Shown: positions 31,508 to 40,327 of the stretch, piece by piece
Layout of the letters: each line of letters opens with the position of its first letter
How positions within the stretch are numbered: position 1 is the first letter of the stretch
Assembly (NCBI GenBank): GCA_002382975.1
Contig: DFTB01000017.1
Location: 217,749-281,748 of the forward strand
Direction of reading: 5' to 3'
Length of the DNA: 64,000 bases
Origin: Fibrobacter sp. UBA4223
GTDB taxonomy: Bacteria > Fibrobacterota > Fibrobacteria > Fibrobacterales > Fibrobacteraceae
The notes under the pieces: generated by a model
Seen by the model: the letters and a program-made list of their open reading frames with translations, nothing else
What the model was told of the DNA's origin: nothing
Database searches by the model: none
Translations under genes and position numbers: made by a program

Positions 31508-33040
31508 TTATTCAGAGCAGGTGCTGTTCTTTAAGGAGGCTGTTGCACCGGCATTAATCAAATCTTCAAGGAAATCGTTCGCTTTAAAGAGTCCCATGGC
31601 TTCATAGAGTGTTACAGGCGCTGCCTCTACCAATGTCTTGGCTTCTTTCAGACCAAGACCGGTATATTCTCTTACGACCGTTATCACAGATATTTTTTGA
31701 CTCCCGTAATCTTCCAAGTAAACATCTGCCGAACAGTCCAAAATAGCGCCTCCCTCGCATTTTTGGGCAGTCGGATCATATTCCTTTCCTCCGCACAGGT
31801 CGTAAATAGAGCCTTTGTAGCAGAATGCCGTAGCCTCGTCATACGTGGGGCATGCTCCTACTGCAGTTATCGTTGATACACCTCCGTTTTTCGCAAGGGT
31901 GATTTTCAGGTCTAGGGCTTGTTCGATGCTCAAACCCTCTTTTAGAAGACTCGGGGCGTTGTCAACAAGGCTTTTCGCTTCTGTAAGTCCGATACCGAGC
32001 GTTTCCTTGACGGCTTTGATAAGAGCTATTTTCTGCTCGTTTGCTGCAGATTGTAAAGTGACATCATAGGTTCCCGTAGACGGCCTAAGTGACACGCTTG
32101 TCCCAGAGCACTGTTGATGTAAGTAATCGTAGATAATCTCGCCGCACAATCCGGAAACAGCGTCGTCTCCGCTAGGCTGTGCTGTGCAGACTTCCGTTGT
32201 CGGGTCGTAAACCTGGTCATTGCAGAAAGTTGCTATTTGGTCTTTGTAGCAAAATTCAGTATTTGGGTAGTCATAGGTCTCACCGCCGCACAGGCTAGCA
32301 ATGGCAGATCCCGTACAGAACGAAGTCTTCTTGTTGTAGAAGACAGAATCACCACTGCTTGAAGAAATGTAACAGAAAGTTGTTACAACATAGCTAGAGC
32401 CGGCGAGGACGCATTTTTCCGGATGGTCTCCGTCGGGTATATAGGCTTCTCCATTGCACTTGTCGTACGGGGTGTCTTTATAGCAGAACTGCTTGTTGAG
32501 GTCGATGGTTTCGCTACCGCACTTGTCAGAAGTGGGGGAGCTGCTAGGGGAACTGCTGGGGGAGCTGCTGCCCGATTCGCTGCCTGATCCGCTGTTTTCA
32601 CTTCCTGAATTGTTGTTGCTGCTCTTCTTGGAACTGCTGGAGCCGCAACGACGTCCGGTGCACTCCTCCTCTGAGGCGCTAGATTCAGGTTTTTCATTGT
32701 CGGAGGATTCTACTTTCTTGGAACTGCTGGAGGGCTTCTTGGTGGGTGCAGGAACGTTTTCCTGCATATCTTCTAGAGCTTCTTTCAGTTCGTCCTCTTC
32801 AATGCCATCCTTGATTTTTTCGATGGTGGCGCTGTCTGTCACTTCGATCCACTTGTTTTCTTGGCACGCAAAGTACGTCGTGTCTACTTTAGCAACCTCC
32901 ATAGAACAGGTGTCTGGAAGTGCCGATTCGGTTTTGAATTCGGCAATACTCAGTCCAGAGGCGGAGCTGCTCTCGTCACAAGCGATCAAACAAGCCATGG
33001 CGGTCAAGGCTATGGCTGGTGTCCACAATAGTCTTTTCAT
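31508..33040 (-). CDS. Ser-rich lipoprotein with two ribosomal L7/L12 C-terminal-type domains and Cys-rich repeats
   Basis: 510 residues. Signal peptide and lipobox LIAC (Cys21), a Ser/Asn/Gly-rich linker (about 100-172), then short Cys repeats of the form FCYKDxxYDKCxGxxYDPxxxxC at about 185-210, 222-251, 262-285 and 406-428. Two segments match the ribosomal stalk protein C-terminal domain: about 324-392 (TYDVTLQSA, KIALIKAVKETLGIGLTEAK, LVDNAPSLLKEGLS) and 438-505 (KISVITVVREYTGLGLKEAK, LVEAAP). The basic/hydrophobic positions used by L7/L12 to touch GTPases are largely kept. The protein should sit outside the cytosol, so its partner is unlikely to be the ribosome. Confidence 0.85.
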   Translation of the reverse strand: MKRLLWTPAIALTAMACLIACDESSSASGLSIAEFKTESALPDTCSMEVAKVDTTYFACQENKWIEVTDSATIEKIKDGIEEDELKEALEDMQENVPAPTKKPSSSSKKVESSDNEKPESSASEEECTGRRCGSSSSKKSSNNNSGSENSGSGSESGSSSPSSSPSSSPTSDKCGSETIDLNKQFCYKDTPYDKCNGEAYIPDGDHPEKCVLAGSSYVVTTFCYISSSSGDSVFYNKKTSFCTGSAIASLCGGETYDYPNTEFCYKDQIATFCNDQVYDPTTEVCTAQPSGDDAVSGLCGEIIYDYLHQQCSGTSVSLRPSTGTYDVTLQSAANEQKIALIKAVKETLGIGLTEAKSLVDNAPSLLKEGLSIEQALDLKITLAKNGGVSTITAVGACPTYDEATAFCYKGSIYDLCGGKEYDPTAQKCEGGAILDCSADVYLEDYGSQKISVITVVREYTGLGLKEAKTLVEAAPVTLYEAMGLFKANDFLEDLINAGATASLKNSTCSE

Positions 33041-33120
33041 TGCTATCTCCTTTTTTATTGGCCAATCCCTGAATGATTGATGATGTTACAATATAGTTAT
33101 AAATCAAGAAAAATGCTACG

Positions 33121-34008
33121 CTACGCTTCGCACGCTACCTGATTTCGCCCGCCTTCCTTGGCTACGTACAAAAGACGGTCGCATTCCGCAATCAGGTCCT
33201 CGATTTTTCCGATATTTTCACCCTGCTTGCTTGCAAGCCCGAGAGAAATGGTCACGGGGATAATGGTATCCTTCCAGGAGAAACGGTGGCGTTCCACCGC
33301 CATACGGAGACGCTCTGCGCTCTTTTTGGCGTCTTCTACGCCGATTCCGCTGAGCAGGAGCACGAATTCCTCGCCGCCGTAACGGGCCAGCAGGTCCGAT
33401 TCCCGCTTTTCTTCTTTGAGAATGCGGGCGATTTCTTTCAGAACCATGTCGCCGCACTGGTGGCCCCAGGTGTCGTTCACGTGCTTGAAGTGGTCGGCAT
33501 CCACCATGATGGCATGCACAAAGAAGTTGTTCCGGCGGGCAAGGGCAAGCTCGCCCAGGCTCCGGTCAAAGAAGTTCCGGCGGTTGGAAATCTTGGTCAG
33601 CGGGTCCATGGTGGCCGCCTCGTAGAGTTCCCGGTCAAAGGCCTCTTCGCTGGCATCCTTGAAGTCGATTTTCAGCACATGCTTGCCCAGCTGCAGGCGG
33701 TTGTCGGAATCCAGGACCATCTGGCTCACTGGATTTCCATCTACATAGGTGCCGTTGGTGCTGCCCAGGTCCTGGACCGTGACGTTCTTGCCGTCGAAGG
33801 TCAGGCTGCAGTGCTTGCGGCTCACCAGTTCGTCGTCCAGGCGGATGTCGGCGTCGGCACCGCGACCAAGGACAACAGTGCCTTTTTCCAGGGCAATCTG
33901 CTTGAATTGAGTCTGGGGGTACAGGATTATCAGATGTGGGTGTAACTCCATGACCCTAAAGGGGATAGTGTTGCCTGGGGTGACAATGGTTTGGTCCAAA
34001 TCCTGCAT
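33121..34008 (-). CDS. Diguanylate cyclase with N-terminal FHA domain
   Basis: 295 residues. FHA domain at about 28-117 (VVLGRGADADIRLDDELVSRKHCSLTF, DLGSTNGTYVDGNPV) and GGDEF domain at about 130-290 with active-site GGEEF (211-215) and an inhibitory-site RESD (202-205) five residues ahead. It should make cyclic di-GMP in response to a phosphothreonine-bearing partner, with product inhibition. No membrane segment. GGAG precedes the start, with TATATTA further up. No serine/threonine kinase gene is in the window. Confidence 0.95.
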   Translation of the reverse strand: MQDLDQTIVTPGNTIPFRVMELHPHLIILYPQTQFKQIALEKGTVVLGRGADADIRLDDELVSRKHCSLTFDGKNVTVQDLGSTNGTYVDGNPVSQMVLDSDNRLQLGKHVLKIDFKDASEEAFDRELYEAATMDPLTKISNRRNFFDRSLGELALARRNNFFVHAIMVDADHFKHVNDTWGHQCGDMVLKEIARILKEEKRESDLLARYGGEEFVLLLSGIGVEDAKKSAERLRMAVERHRFSWKDTIIPVTISLGLASKQGENIGKIEDLIAECDRLLYVAKEGGRNQVACEA

Positions 34009-34402
34009 ATTTTCTCCAATGACACATTTAATATAGTAAAAGAGGGGTTAGGATTTAGGGGATAGGATCTAGGATCTAGGGGATAGGGAGATGTGGAATG
34101 TGAGATTAGTAAGGGGTTTTCAGTTATGAGTTGTGAGTTTCTATAGTCGCGCCTTTGGCGCCAAATTATGTACTGAGGGCTGAAAACAGACTACTCACTC
34201 CACACTACACATACCTCAAAGGGGCGAAGCCCCGACCTCACACCTCGGGCCTCGCACCTCAGCCTCTAAATCCTAGTCTCTAGCCCCTAAAATGTGATTT
34301 TCGGCAACATGTGACGGGCGTCGCAGCATGGAATGCATACAATTATGTTATTTTTAAGGAAAATGATAGGGGGAAGACCGCTTCCCTCGGAGAGAGGTAT
34401 TT
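34009..34402. repeat. Intergenic repeat field between the cyclase and the giant surface gene
   Basis: 34046-34107 is a GGTTAGG/ATCTAGG heptanucleotide array; 34121-34140 a short CAGTTATGAGTTGTGAG remnant; then GCGCCTTTGGCGCC; 34191-34291 a degenerate array (ACTCACT, CACTACA, CATACCT, around AGGGGCGAAGCCCC, CACCTCG, CTAAATC). The last 100 bases are unique and AT-rich and should hold the promoter of the next gene; GGAGAGAGG at about 34389 is its ribosome site. Confidence 0.8.
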
Positions 34403-37400
34403 ATGGAACGTAGATTGAACCTGGCCAGCTTGATGGGCCTTGCTTTGCTACTTCTGGCAACTACGGTCGCCGCTGCGGACTCCGGTTCCGGGAGCAAGTT
34501 CTGCTATAGCTACTCTAAATCTAATGGTATTTTAGACGAGTACATACACCTGTCTCAGCGGCCCAGCTCCTATGAGCCGAATCCTGCTCCCGATGACGAC
34601 GAAAATTTCACGGAATATTTCGAATATTGTTCTGATACGTGGCTAGAATTTACTGAGAGTTGGGCAGATCTTGTTCGACAGCTTGAAGAACGGCAATCGG
34701 GAAGCTCCTTGTATTTGGAGTCGGATCTTGATTTCGGTGGGGTCAGTACAGACAGTTCGGGCTGTAACGAGAGCTTCATGCCGTTGACGGTTTCCACAGA
34801 TTATGCTTCCTATTTCAATGGTGGTGGCTACACTATCAAGAATCTATGTTATGTCGTGGGCTCCTCTAATCAGGAAGGTCAAGCTGGAACTACGCAGTTA
34901 TCCAGTGTTGGCTTTTTTTCAGAATTGTCGGGTGGAAAAGTTGAAAATCTGAATTTTGAAAATGTATTCATCAAGGTAAACAACAACGGTTTCTCTAGTA
35001 GCGTGCCTACTGGTGTAGTGGTTGGTTTGGTAGGTGAAAATGGGGCTGAATTTAACAAGATTTCCTTGAAAAATGCAAAGATCGTTGCGGCTCAGGCAGG
35101 TGGCGTTGCAGGTGTTGCGTATGGTGAAGCGGACTTCAAGAATATTCTAGGTGAGAATGTAGAGGTTGTTGCCGCAAATGGCGTAGTTCCGGCAAACCTT
35201 AATGGAAATATGGCCGGCAGCATGTCCATAGACTTGGGCGGTTTGGTCGGGTCTGTATCAGGAAATCTTAATATCACAAATGTGGGCTTTTCTGACCTTA
35301 ACGTGCATTCGGATATTTGGTCAGTAACGGTAGAGGGAGCCAACGGATATCTAGATGTGAATGTTGGTGGCCTTGTGGGTTCGTATGCTTCTAGTTCTGA
35401 TAACGAAAGTGCTGTTGTCAACACCTATACGACCGGTAGTGTTACAGCGCCGGAGGACTGTGAAAATGGAACAGGCGGTGTTACGGATGGGGGTAAAAAA
35501 TGTAATGTCGGTTTCCTGTTTGGAAATGTATCATTTGACAGCTATTTGTATGCGGGCTACAACTACCACTATGGCGCCACCGACTACCAGGCAGAAAATG
35601 TGGCGGGTAGGCTGTACCAAAGCGGTTCCGATGTGACTACCTATTGGATAAATGGCTCTGGAAGCCTAGGAGGAAACCACCCCTTGGGCGGCGGTCTCAA
35701 CTACCGCAACTCCATTTCCGGAAAGATAGAACCTACGAATTGTAACCTGGACAATCCCGTATATATGGGTCCATCCTACGGCTATAAATGCTTGCTGTTA
35801 GATGGCAGCAATTACGGCGGCTACGTAGAGCCGGAAGCCATGAAAGCCGATGCCTTTGCCGTTTGGCTCAATGGCGTATCGGGCGCAATAAACGTACCGT
35901 CTTCGGATGGCGGTTATCAGAAATGGTCCCGCAAAAACGGCTTAAACAGCGGACTCCCCGTGTTCGCTACCGACGAACTCAAGCCCATTTACCAGATTGA
36001 CTTTATGGCGGGTAGCGACTACTACGAAAACATTTCGGCAACGGAAAAACAAAAGTGGATTGCTGCCGGTGCCTCAGAAACTGCCGACGGGCTTAGTCTT
36101 AGCGTCTACACCGACTACACGGGGAAGCTCAGCAACAGCACCTGGCAAACAACTGCCGCTCAGATAGTGAGTAATAGCTATTACTGGAGTTATTTTGACG
36201 AACAGACAAGTAAAATTGTCGCATTCCCCATAAAGACTTCCACGACCTTCAATTCCTCCATGACCCTGTCCCTTTCGGAAAAGATTACGGTGACGGTGAG
36301 GCATGGGTTTGTTGAATCCACCGATGGAGATGAGTTCTATACCTTGGACGAGTATTCCTCCTATCTTGGTGAGGATGTCTACTTCATGGGAACCCCAGCG
36401 GCGACCATTTCCAGCGACAGTGCTTGGACTAGGGTGCCTTATCTGGCCTCTTATGACGAAGACGAAGGTGTGTACAAATATTATGGCTTCCGTTTGACCA
36501 GGAAGAGTTGTGAGAATCATGGCACCGATGACGAACCGGATATCTATTGCTATTACAACACCGTGAATATGAATGGCTCGAATGGGTTCTACACCGATGC
36601 CCTTTCGGAGTTTTCTAACGGCGATACTCTCTATGTGGTTTATGAATCCGAACCCGTGAATACGGCAGGGGGCTACCTGTTTGTCGGCGACTTGCATGGC
36701 AGTAGATTTGATTTGGGCGTTGCCAATGCTCAAATGAAGGCCGTAGATGCAAATGGAGAATCGCTTTTGTTCGGGGCTCCCGATTATCTGGAGGTGGAAA
36801 CGTCAACTTCCAGTGCAATTGAGTCTATTCTTAGAAATGCCTTTAATGAACAGAACACTTCTACGAAATCCATGCCCTTCTCACCCTATCTTGTTGCCGA
36901 CTATCCTCCCGATTTCTGGAACAATGTGAACGGAACTCTAGCCCTGGTAATCGTGGGAGCTTCCTCAAATGATGGCGCAACAGAACTTTATACACTCATG
37001 GGGAGCGCTCTTTCGCAGCTAGCATCAAACAATCTAGATCACCCCTTCCTCAAGGATACGGTGAAGGCTTTGGAATCCCCGATGGAAATCCGTGCCAAGA
37101 TGGATGACCAGGTCAAATCCGGTAATAGCTTGGTCTACGCCCGCTATGTGTGGTTGGACAAGGATGACAACATTGACTTGACGAACTTGTTTGCTGCGGT
37201 AGAATCTCTACGGCAATATGAGTATGATTACCCGATTTATGTGGGATTCCTGCCGCAAACCGCTGAAATTCGGTATCATGTGACCTTCGATATCAATTAC
37301 GAAACTAATACAGACTATAATCCGCTCTTTATAGCGACTACCTGGAACGGTAAAACCGAACTTGGTGCTACCTATACCGCTGAAAATCAGTATGAGCAAT

Positions 37401-40231
37401 TCTTTGAATCCTATCAATGGTATGCTTTCCGGACGGATGCTTGTTTTGTGGGAGAGTTTTCTCCAGACCTGTACTCTGATGGCATTTACATGTCCAATTT
37501 TGGGATGGTAGAGGAATTGCTTAGTAACGAAGAAGAGCAGCGCATTCCCTACACGACCAATAAAGACGGCTCCAAGTCAATGAAATTGTATGCGCAATGG
37601 AAATACGATGTGGCTTCTTGTTCTGATTATGCAGGCTATCGTATTCGCGAAGAACAGGAATTGGTCTGGAACAACTATGTTGTCAAGGATAACTCCGAAC
37701 TAGGGAACATCGTCTTACAGCAGGTGTGGATGGGCGATACCCTGAGGCATAAGTCTGTACAGCAAGATGTGGGCGTGACGGGAATCCTGGTGCCTTACGC
37801 TGATACCAATAAATTTGTCTTTGAGGTCTTTGCCGACGGTTATCCAGGTTATGAATTGGATGGAGACATTACTTTCACCAAGGCTTCCTTCGATGGAGGG
37901 ACCCCGGAGACAAAAAAACTCAAGGAAGGCGACCTGTTGACAATCGATCCGTGGGAGCTTATGTCTTCGAATATGGAATTCTCCGCCAACTACACCTACA
38001 AGAAGTTCAATATTGTTTTTGAAACCGGCAAGACCGATGTTCTTTACGGCGAGAATTCCGATTCCGTGGGAACATACAAGCTTAATGCCGAAGATGACGC
38101 CATCGATTTGCCTTTCTGGGTCTATACTGCAGACCAATGCGTAGAGGGTTGGACGGTGCACTCCAATATTGAAATTCAAGATGAACCCGTCATGGAAGGG
38201 CCCGATGTCAATTGGAACCCTGATTGTAATGGCGAACCTAATTGCGAATATGAAATGCCTGACAATTGGGCAGTGGCTTTCGATGTATTCAATTTTGCGT
38301 TGTCAGAGGAATTGGATTTGCAAGTTGGCAACCGTCAGGAGAAATACCCCCTGTACGCCAAGTGGGTAGATGCCAAGACCTGCGTCGAGGAGCTTAGCTA
38401 CAAGCAGACGAAGCTGACGGAATCTGAGAACGGTTCCGTGGCGTTCAAGGAAATTCGCAAGGATTCCACCGGAAAGATAATCGGCACCCAGCTGCACAAG
38501 TTCGCCAAGGACGGCACCATGCTCTTGCCTTACTATGTGAAGGGTTCGAGCTTTGTGGTCCAGGGCTTGCCTGCAAAGGGCTTTATCTTGGATTCCTTGG
38601 TCATGACCCTGGACGGCAAGCAGTATGTGTATCACGAAGGGGATACCCTTGCGGGTAGCATCACCAAGGCTACTTTCGCTGCCTACTTTATGCCGGAAAA
38701 TCCCACACCGGCCAAGTTCGTCACATCGAAACTGTTGCAGTCCGGTAGCGCTATCCGCTTTGAATTTGCTACCAACGAGTTTGGCGCAAGTGGTGCATCT
38801 GTAAAGGTTGTGCTGGAAGACGATGACGGGAAAGTGGTTGCGGATTCCGTAATCCAGATCTCGAAGACGCCTTACGAAGGCTCCTGGGATTACTACCCCC
38901 TGCGCGCAGGCACGTACTTGCTGACGGCCACGGTTGCAAACAGCAAGACCTCCGATGTGTTCGAACAGGATTTCGAGGTGAAGGCCGAAATCGCCTCCGC
39001 TGCCGAAGGCGGCTGGCGCATGCTGTCGCTGTCCAATGTGGTTATGGACTCCGTGACTTGGGACGACGATATTCGCTTCTACTGGTGGGACGACACCCGG
39101 AACACGGGCGCCTTCTGGCAATACCAGAGGCTGAACCGGGACGACAAGGTGGACGACTTGACGGGTTACTGGTACAGTTCCTTGGAAGGTCGCCCGCTGG
39201 TCATGAAAAAGGATATGGCTGCTCCTAAGGACCCCGTGGTCTGGAATATGGACAGTGTCTATACCGGCTGGAATATGGTGGCTAACCCCTACGGCTGGTA
39301 TGTGGACCTCTATGGTGAAAACCCGAACGAGAAAAAGGCCGCTACCGAAAAGTCCAGCATTGAATTTTACAGTTGGAACGACAGCCTTGGTGATTATGAA
39401 CCTGTGGATGTGATTGGTCCGTACGAGGCCGTATGGGCGAAGGTCACAGGCCCGAGCCAGTGGAAACTGCCCTCTAAGCCTGCCTTTGTAGCGACCGTAG
39501 ACGCAGAAGGCGAGGAGAATGTGGTCGAGCCCCTGAAGAAGACCGTCGAGCTCGCCTCCGGCGGCAAGGGCTGGGCGATTCGTGCCGTACTCCGCGACGC
39601 CAAGGGCAAGCGGGACAGCTGGAACTTCATGGGCGTCTCCGAGTCCGGATGGGCTTCCGAAGAGCCGCCTTCCGGCATGGGTGACCATGTGAACCTGTCC
39701 ATCAAGGACGGCAACAAGTCCCTGGCCAAGTCCTTCAAGAAGGCCGCCGGCGACAGCTACGAATGGACGGTCTCTCTGGAAGCCTCTGGCGACCGCACGG
39801 GCTACCTCCACTTCGAAGGTGTCCGCGACCTGAATGCCGCTGGCCTCAAGGTGTTCGTGACGGTTGACGGTACCACCACCCAGATGGCCGAGAACGACAC
39901 CCTGAAGGTTTCCATCGGGAGCATGGCCAAGACGGCGACCGTCCGTGTGGCGCCCTCCGCCCGTACCGTGGTGGCCCAGAAGCTGAACGGGCTCCGTGCC
40001 TTCCAGGCGGGTAACTCCCTGCAGGTTGGCTTCCAGGTCTCCGAAAGCCTGGCCGGTGCCAAGGCCTACGTGGAAATCCTCGATATGAAGGGCAAGGTCC
40101 TGTCCTCTGTTTCGGGAACGGCCGTGTCCGGCTCCAATGCCCTGACCCTGCAGACCCCCAAGTCCGGACTCTACATGGTCCGCGTCCGCGTGGGCTCTAA
40201 GCAGGCCGCCGGTTCTGTCGCCATCAAGTGA
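34403..40231 (+). CDS. Giant secreted surface protein with GLUG-like and YAxW repeats and sorting tail
   Basis: 1942 residues with a signal peptide (LNLASLMGLALLLLATTVAAAD). About 230-350 has three GLUG-like turns (GGVAGVAYGE, GGLVGSVSGNLNITNVGF, GGLVGSYASSS), a beta-helix type of repeat. YAQW near 1060 and YAKW near 1315 are ends of InlB/Listeria-Bacteroides-type repeats. The final 90 residues (FQVSESLAGAKAYVEILDMKGKVLS to GSVAIK) resemble a type IX sorting domain. Composition shifts from AT-rich in the first two thirds to GC-rich from about 38.4 kb, so the gene looks mosaic. Likely an adhesin or surface-layer component; no catalytic domain is recognised. Confidence 0.8.
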   Translation: MERRLNLASLMGLALLLLATTVAAADSGSGSKFCYSYSKSNGILDEYIHLSQRPSSYEPNPAPDDDENFTEYFEYCSDTWLEFTESWADLVRQLEERQSGSSLYLESDLDFGGVSTDSSGCNESFMPLTVSTDYASYFNGGGYTIKNLCYVVGSSNQEGQAGTTQLSSVGFFSELSGGKVENLNFENVFIKVNNNGFSSSVPTGVVVGLVGENGAEFNKISLKNAKIVAAQAGGVAGVAYGEADFKNILGENVEVVAANGVVPANLNGNMAGSMSIDLGGLVGSVSGNLNITNVGFSDLNVHSDIWSVTVEGANGYLDVNVGGLVGSYASSSDNESAVVNTYTTGSVTAPEDCENGTGGVTDGGKKCNVGFLFGNVSFDSYLYAGYNYHYGATDYQAENVAGRLYQSGSDVTTYWINGSGSLGGNHPLGGGLNYRNSISGKIEPTNCNLDNPVYMGPSYGYKCLLLDGSNYGGYVEPEAMKADAFAVWLNGVSGAINVPSSDGGYQKWSRKNGLNSGLPVFATDELKPIYQIDFMAGSDYYENISATEKQKWIAAGASETADGLSLSVYTDYTGKLSNSTWQTTAAQIVSNSYYWSYFDEQTSKIVAFPIKTSTTFNSSMTLSLSEKITVTVRHGFVESTDGDEFYTLDEYSSYLGEDVYFMGTPAATISSDSAWTRVPYLASYDEDEGVYKYYGFRLTRKSCENHGTDDEPDIYCYYNTVNMNGSNGFYTDALSEFSNGDTLYVVYESEPVNTAGGYLFVGDLHGSRFDLGVANAQMKAVDANGESLLFGAPDYLEVETSTSSAIESILRNAFNEQNTSTKSMPFSPYLVADYPPDFWNNVNGTLALVIVGASSNDGATELYTLMGSALSQLASNNLDHPFLKDTVKALESPMEIRAKMDDQVKSGNSLVYARYVWLDKDDNIDLTNLFAAVESLRQYEYDYPIYVGFLPQTAEIRYHVTFDINYETNTDYNPLFIATTWNGKTELGATYTAENQYEQFFESYQWYAFRTDACFVGEFSPDLYSDGIYMSNFGMVEELLSNEEEQRIPYTTNKDGSKSMKLYAQWKYDVASCSDYAGYRIREEQELVWNNYVVKDNSELGNIVLQQVWMGDTLRHKSVQQDVGVTGILVPYADTNKFVFEVFADGYPGYELDGDITFTKASFDGGTPETKKLKEGDLLTIDPWELMSSNMEFSANYTYKKFNIVFETGKTDVLYGENSDSVGTYKLNAEDDAIDLPFWVYTADQCVEGWTVHSNIEIQDEPVMEGPDVNWNPDCNGEPNCEYEMPDNWAVAFDVFNFALSEELDLQVGNRQEKYPLYAKWVDAKTCVEELSYKQTKLTESENGSVAFKEIRKDSTGKIIGTQLHKFAKDGTMLLPYYVKGSSFVVQGLPAKGFILDSLVMTLDGKQYVYHEGDTLAGSITKATFAAYFMPENPTPAKFVTSKLLQSGSAIRFEFATNEFGASGASVKVVLEDDDGKVVADSVIQISKTPYEGSWDYYPLRAGTYLLTATVANSKTSDVFEQDFEVKAEIASAAEGGWRMLSLSNVVMDSVTWDDDIRFYWWDDTRNTGAFWQYQRLNRDDKVDDLTGYWYSSLEGRPLVMKKDMAAPKDPVVWNMDSVYTGWNMVANPYGWYVDLYGENPNEKKAATEKSSIEFYSWNDSLGDYEPVDVIGPYEAVWAKVTGPSQWKLPSKPAFVATVDAEGEENVVEPLKKTVELASGGKGWAIRAVLRDAKGKRDSWNFMGVSESGWASEEPPSGMGDHVNLSIKDGNKSLAKSFKKAAGDSYEWTVSLEASGDRTGYLHFEGVRDLNAAGLKVFVTVDGTTTQMAENDTLKVSIGSMAKTATVRVAPSARTVVAQKLNGLRAFQAGNSLQVGFQVSESLAGAKAYVEILDMKGKVLSSVSGTAVSGSNALTLQTPKSGLYMVRVRVGSKQAAGSVAIK

Positions 40232-40258
40232 CGCTCTCTTACATTTGACTTACAAAGT

Positions 40259-40286
40259 AGCTCCCGCTTAAATCGGGGGCTTTTTT
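40259..40286 (+). terminator. Terminator of the giant surface gene
   Basis: AGCTCCCG-CTTAAAT-CGGGGGCT with TTTTTT, 28 bases past the stop. Confidence 0.85.
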
Positions 40287-40311
40287 CATTGCCACCGGGG
40301 CCCATAATTTC

Positions 40312-40319
40312 TACATTTG
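40312..40319 (+). promoter_or_regulatory. TACATTTG box with upstream TTG, before the DASS gene
   Basis: TACATTTG matches TAnnTTTG, with ATTG 20 bases upstream, like the Bacteroidetes -33/-7 promoter. The ATG is eight bases further on, with no Shine-Dalgarno site. Confidence 0.45.
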
Positions 40320-40327
40320 GGCCCACT

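Noticed and set aside
38303..39811. 502-codon minus-strand frame within the giant surface gene
   Set aside because: Lies opposite the GC-rich C-terminal part, which encodes a sensible sorting domain.
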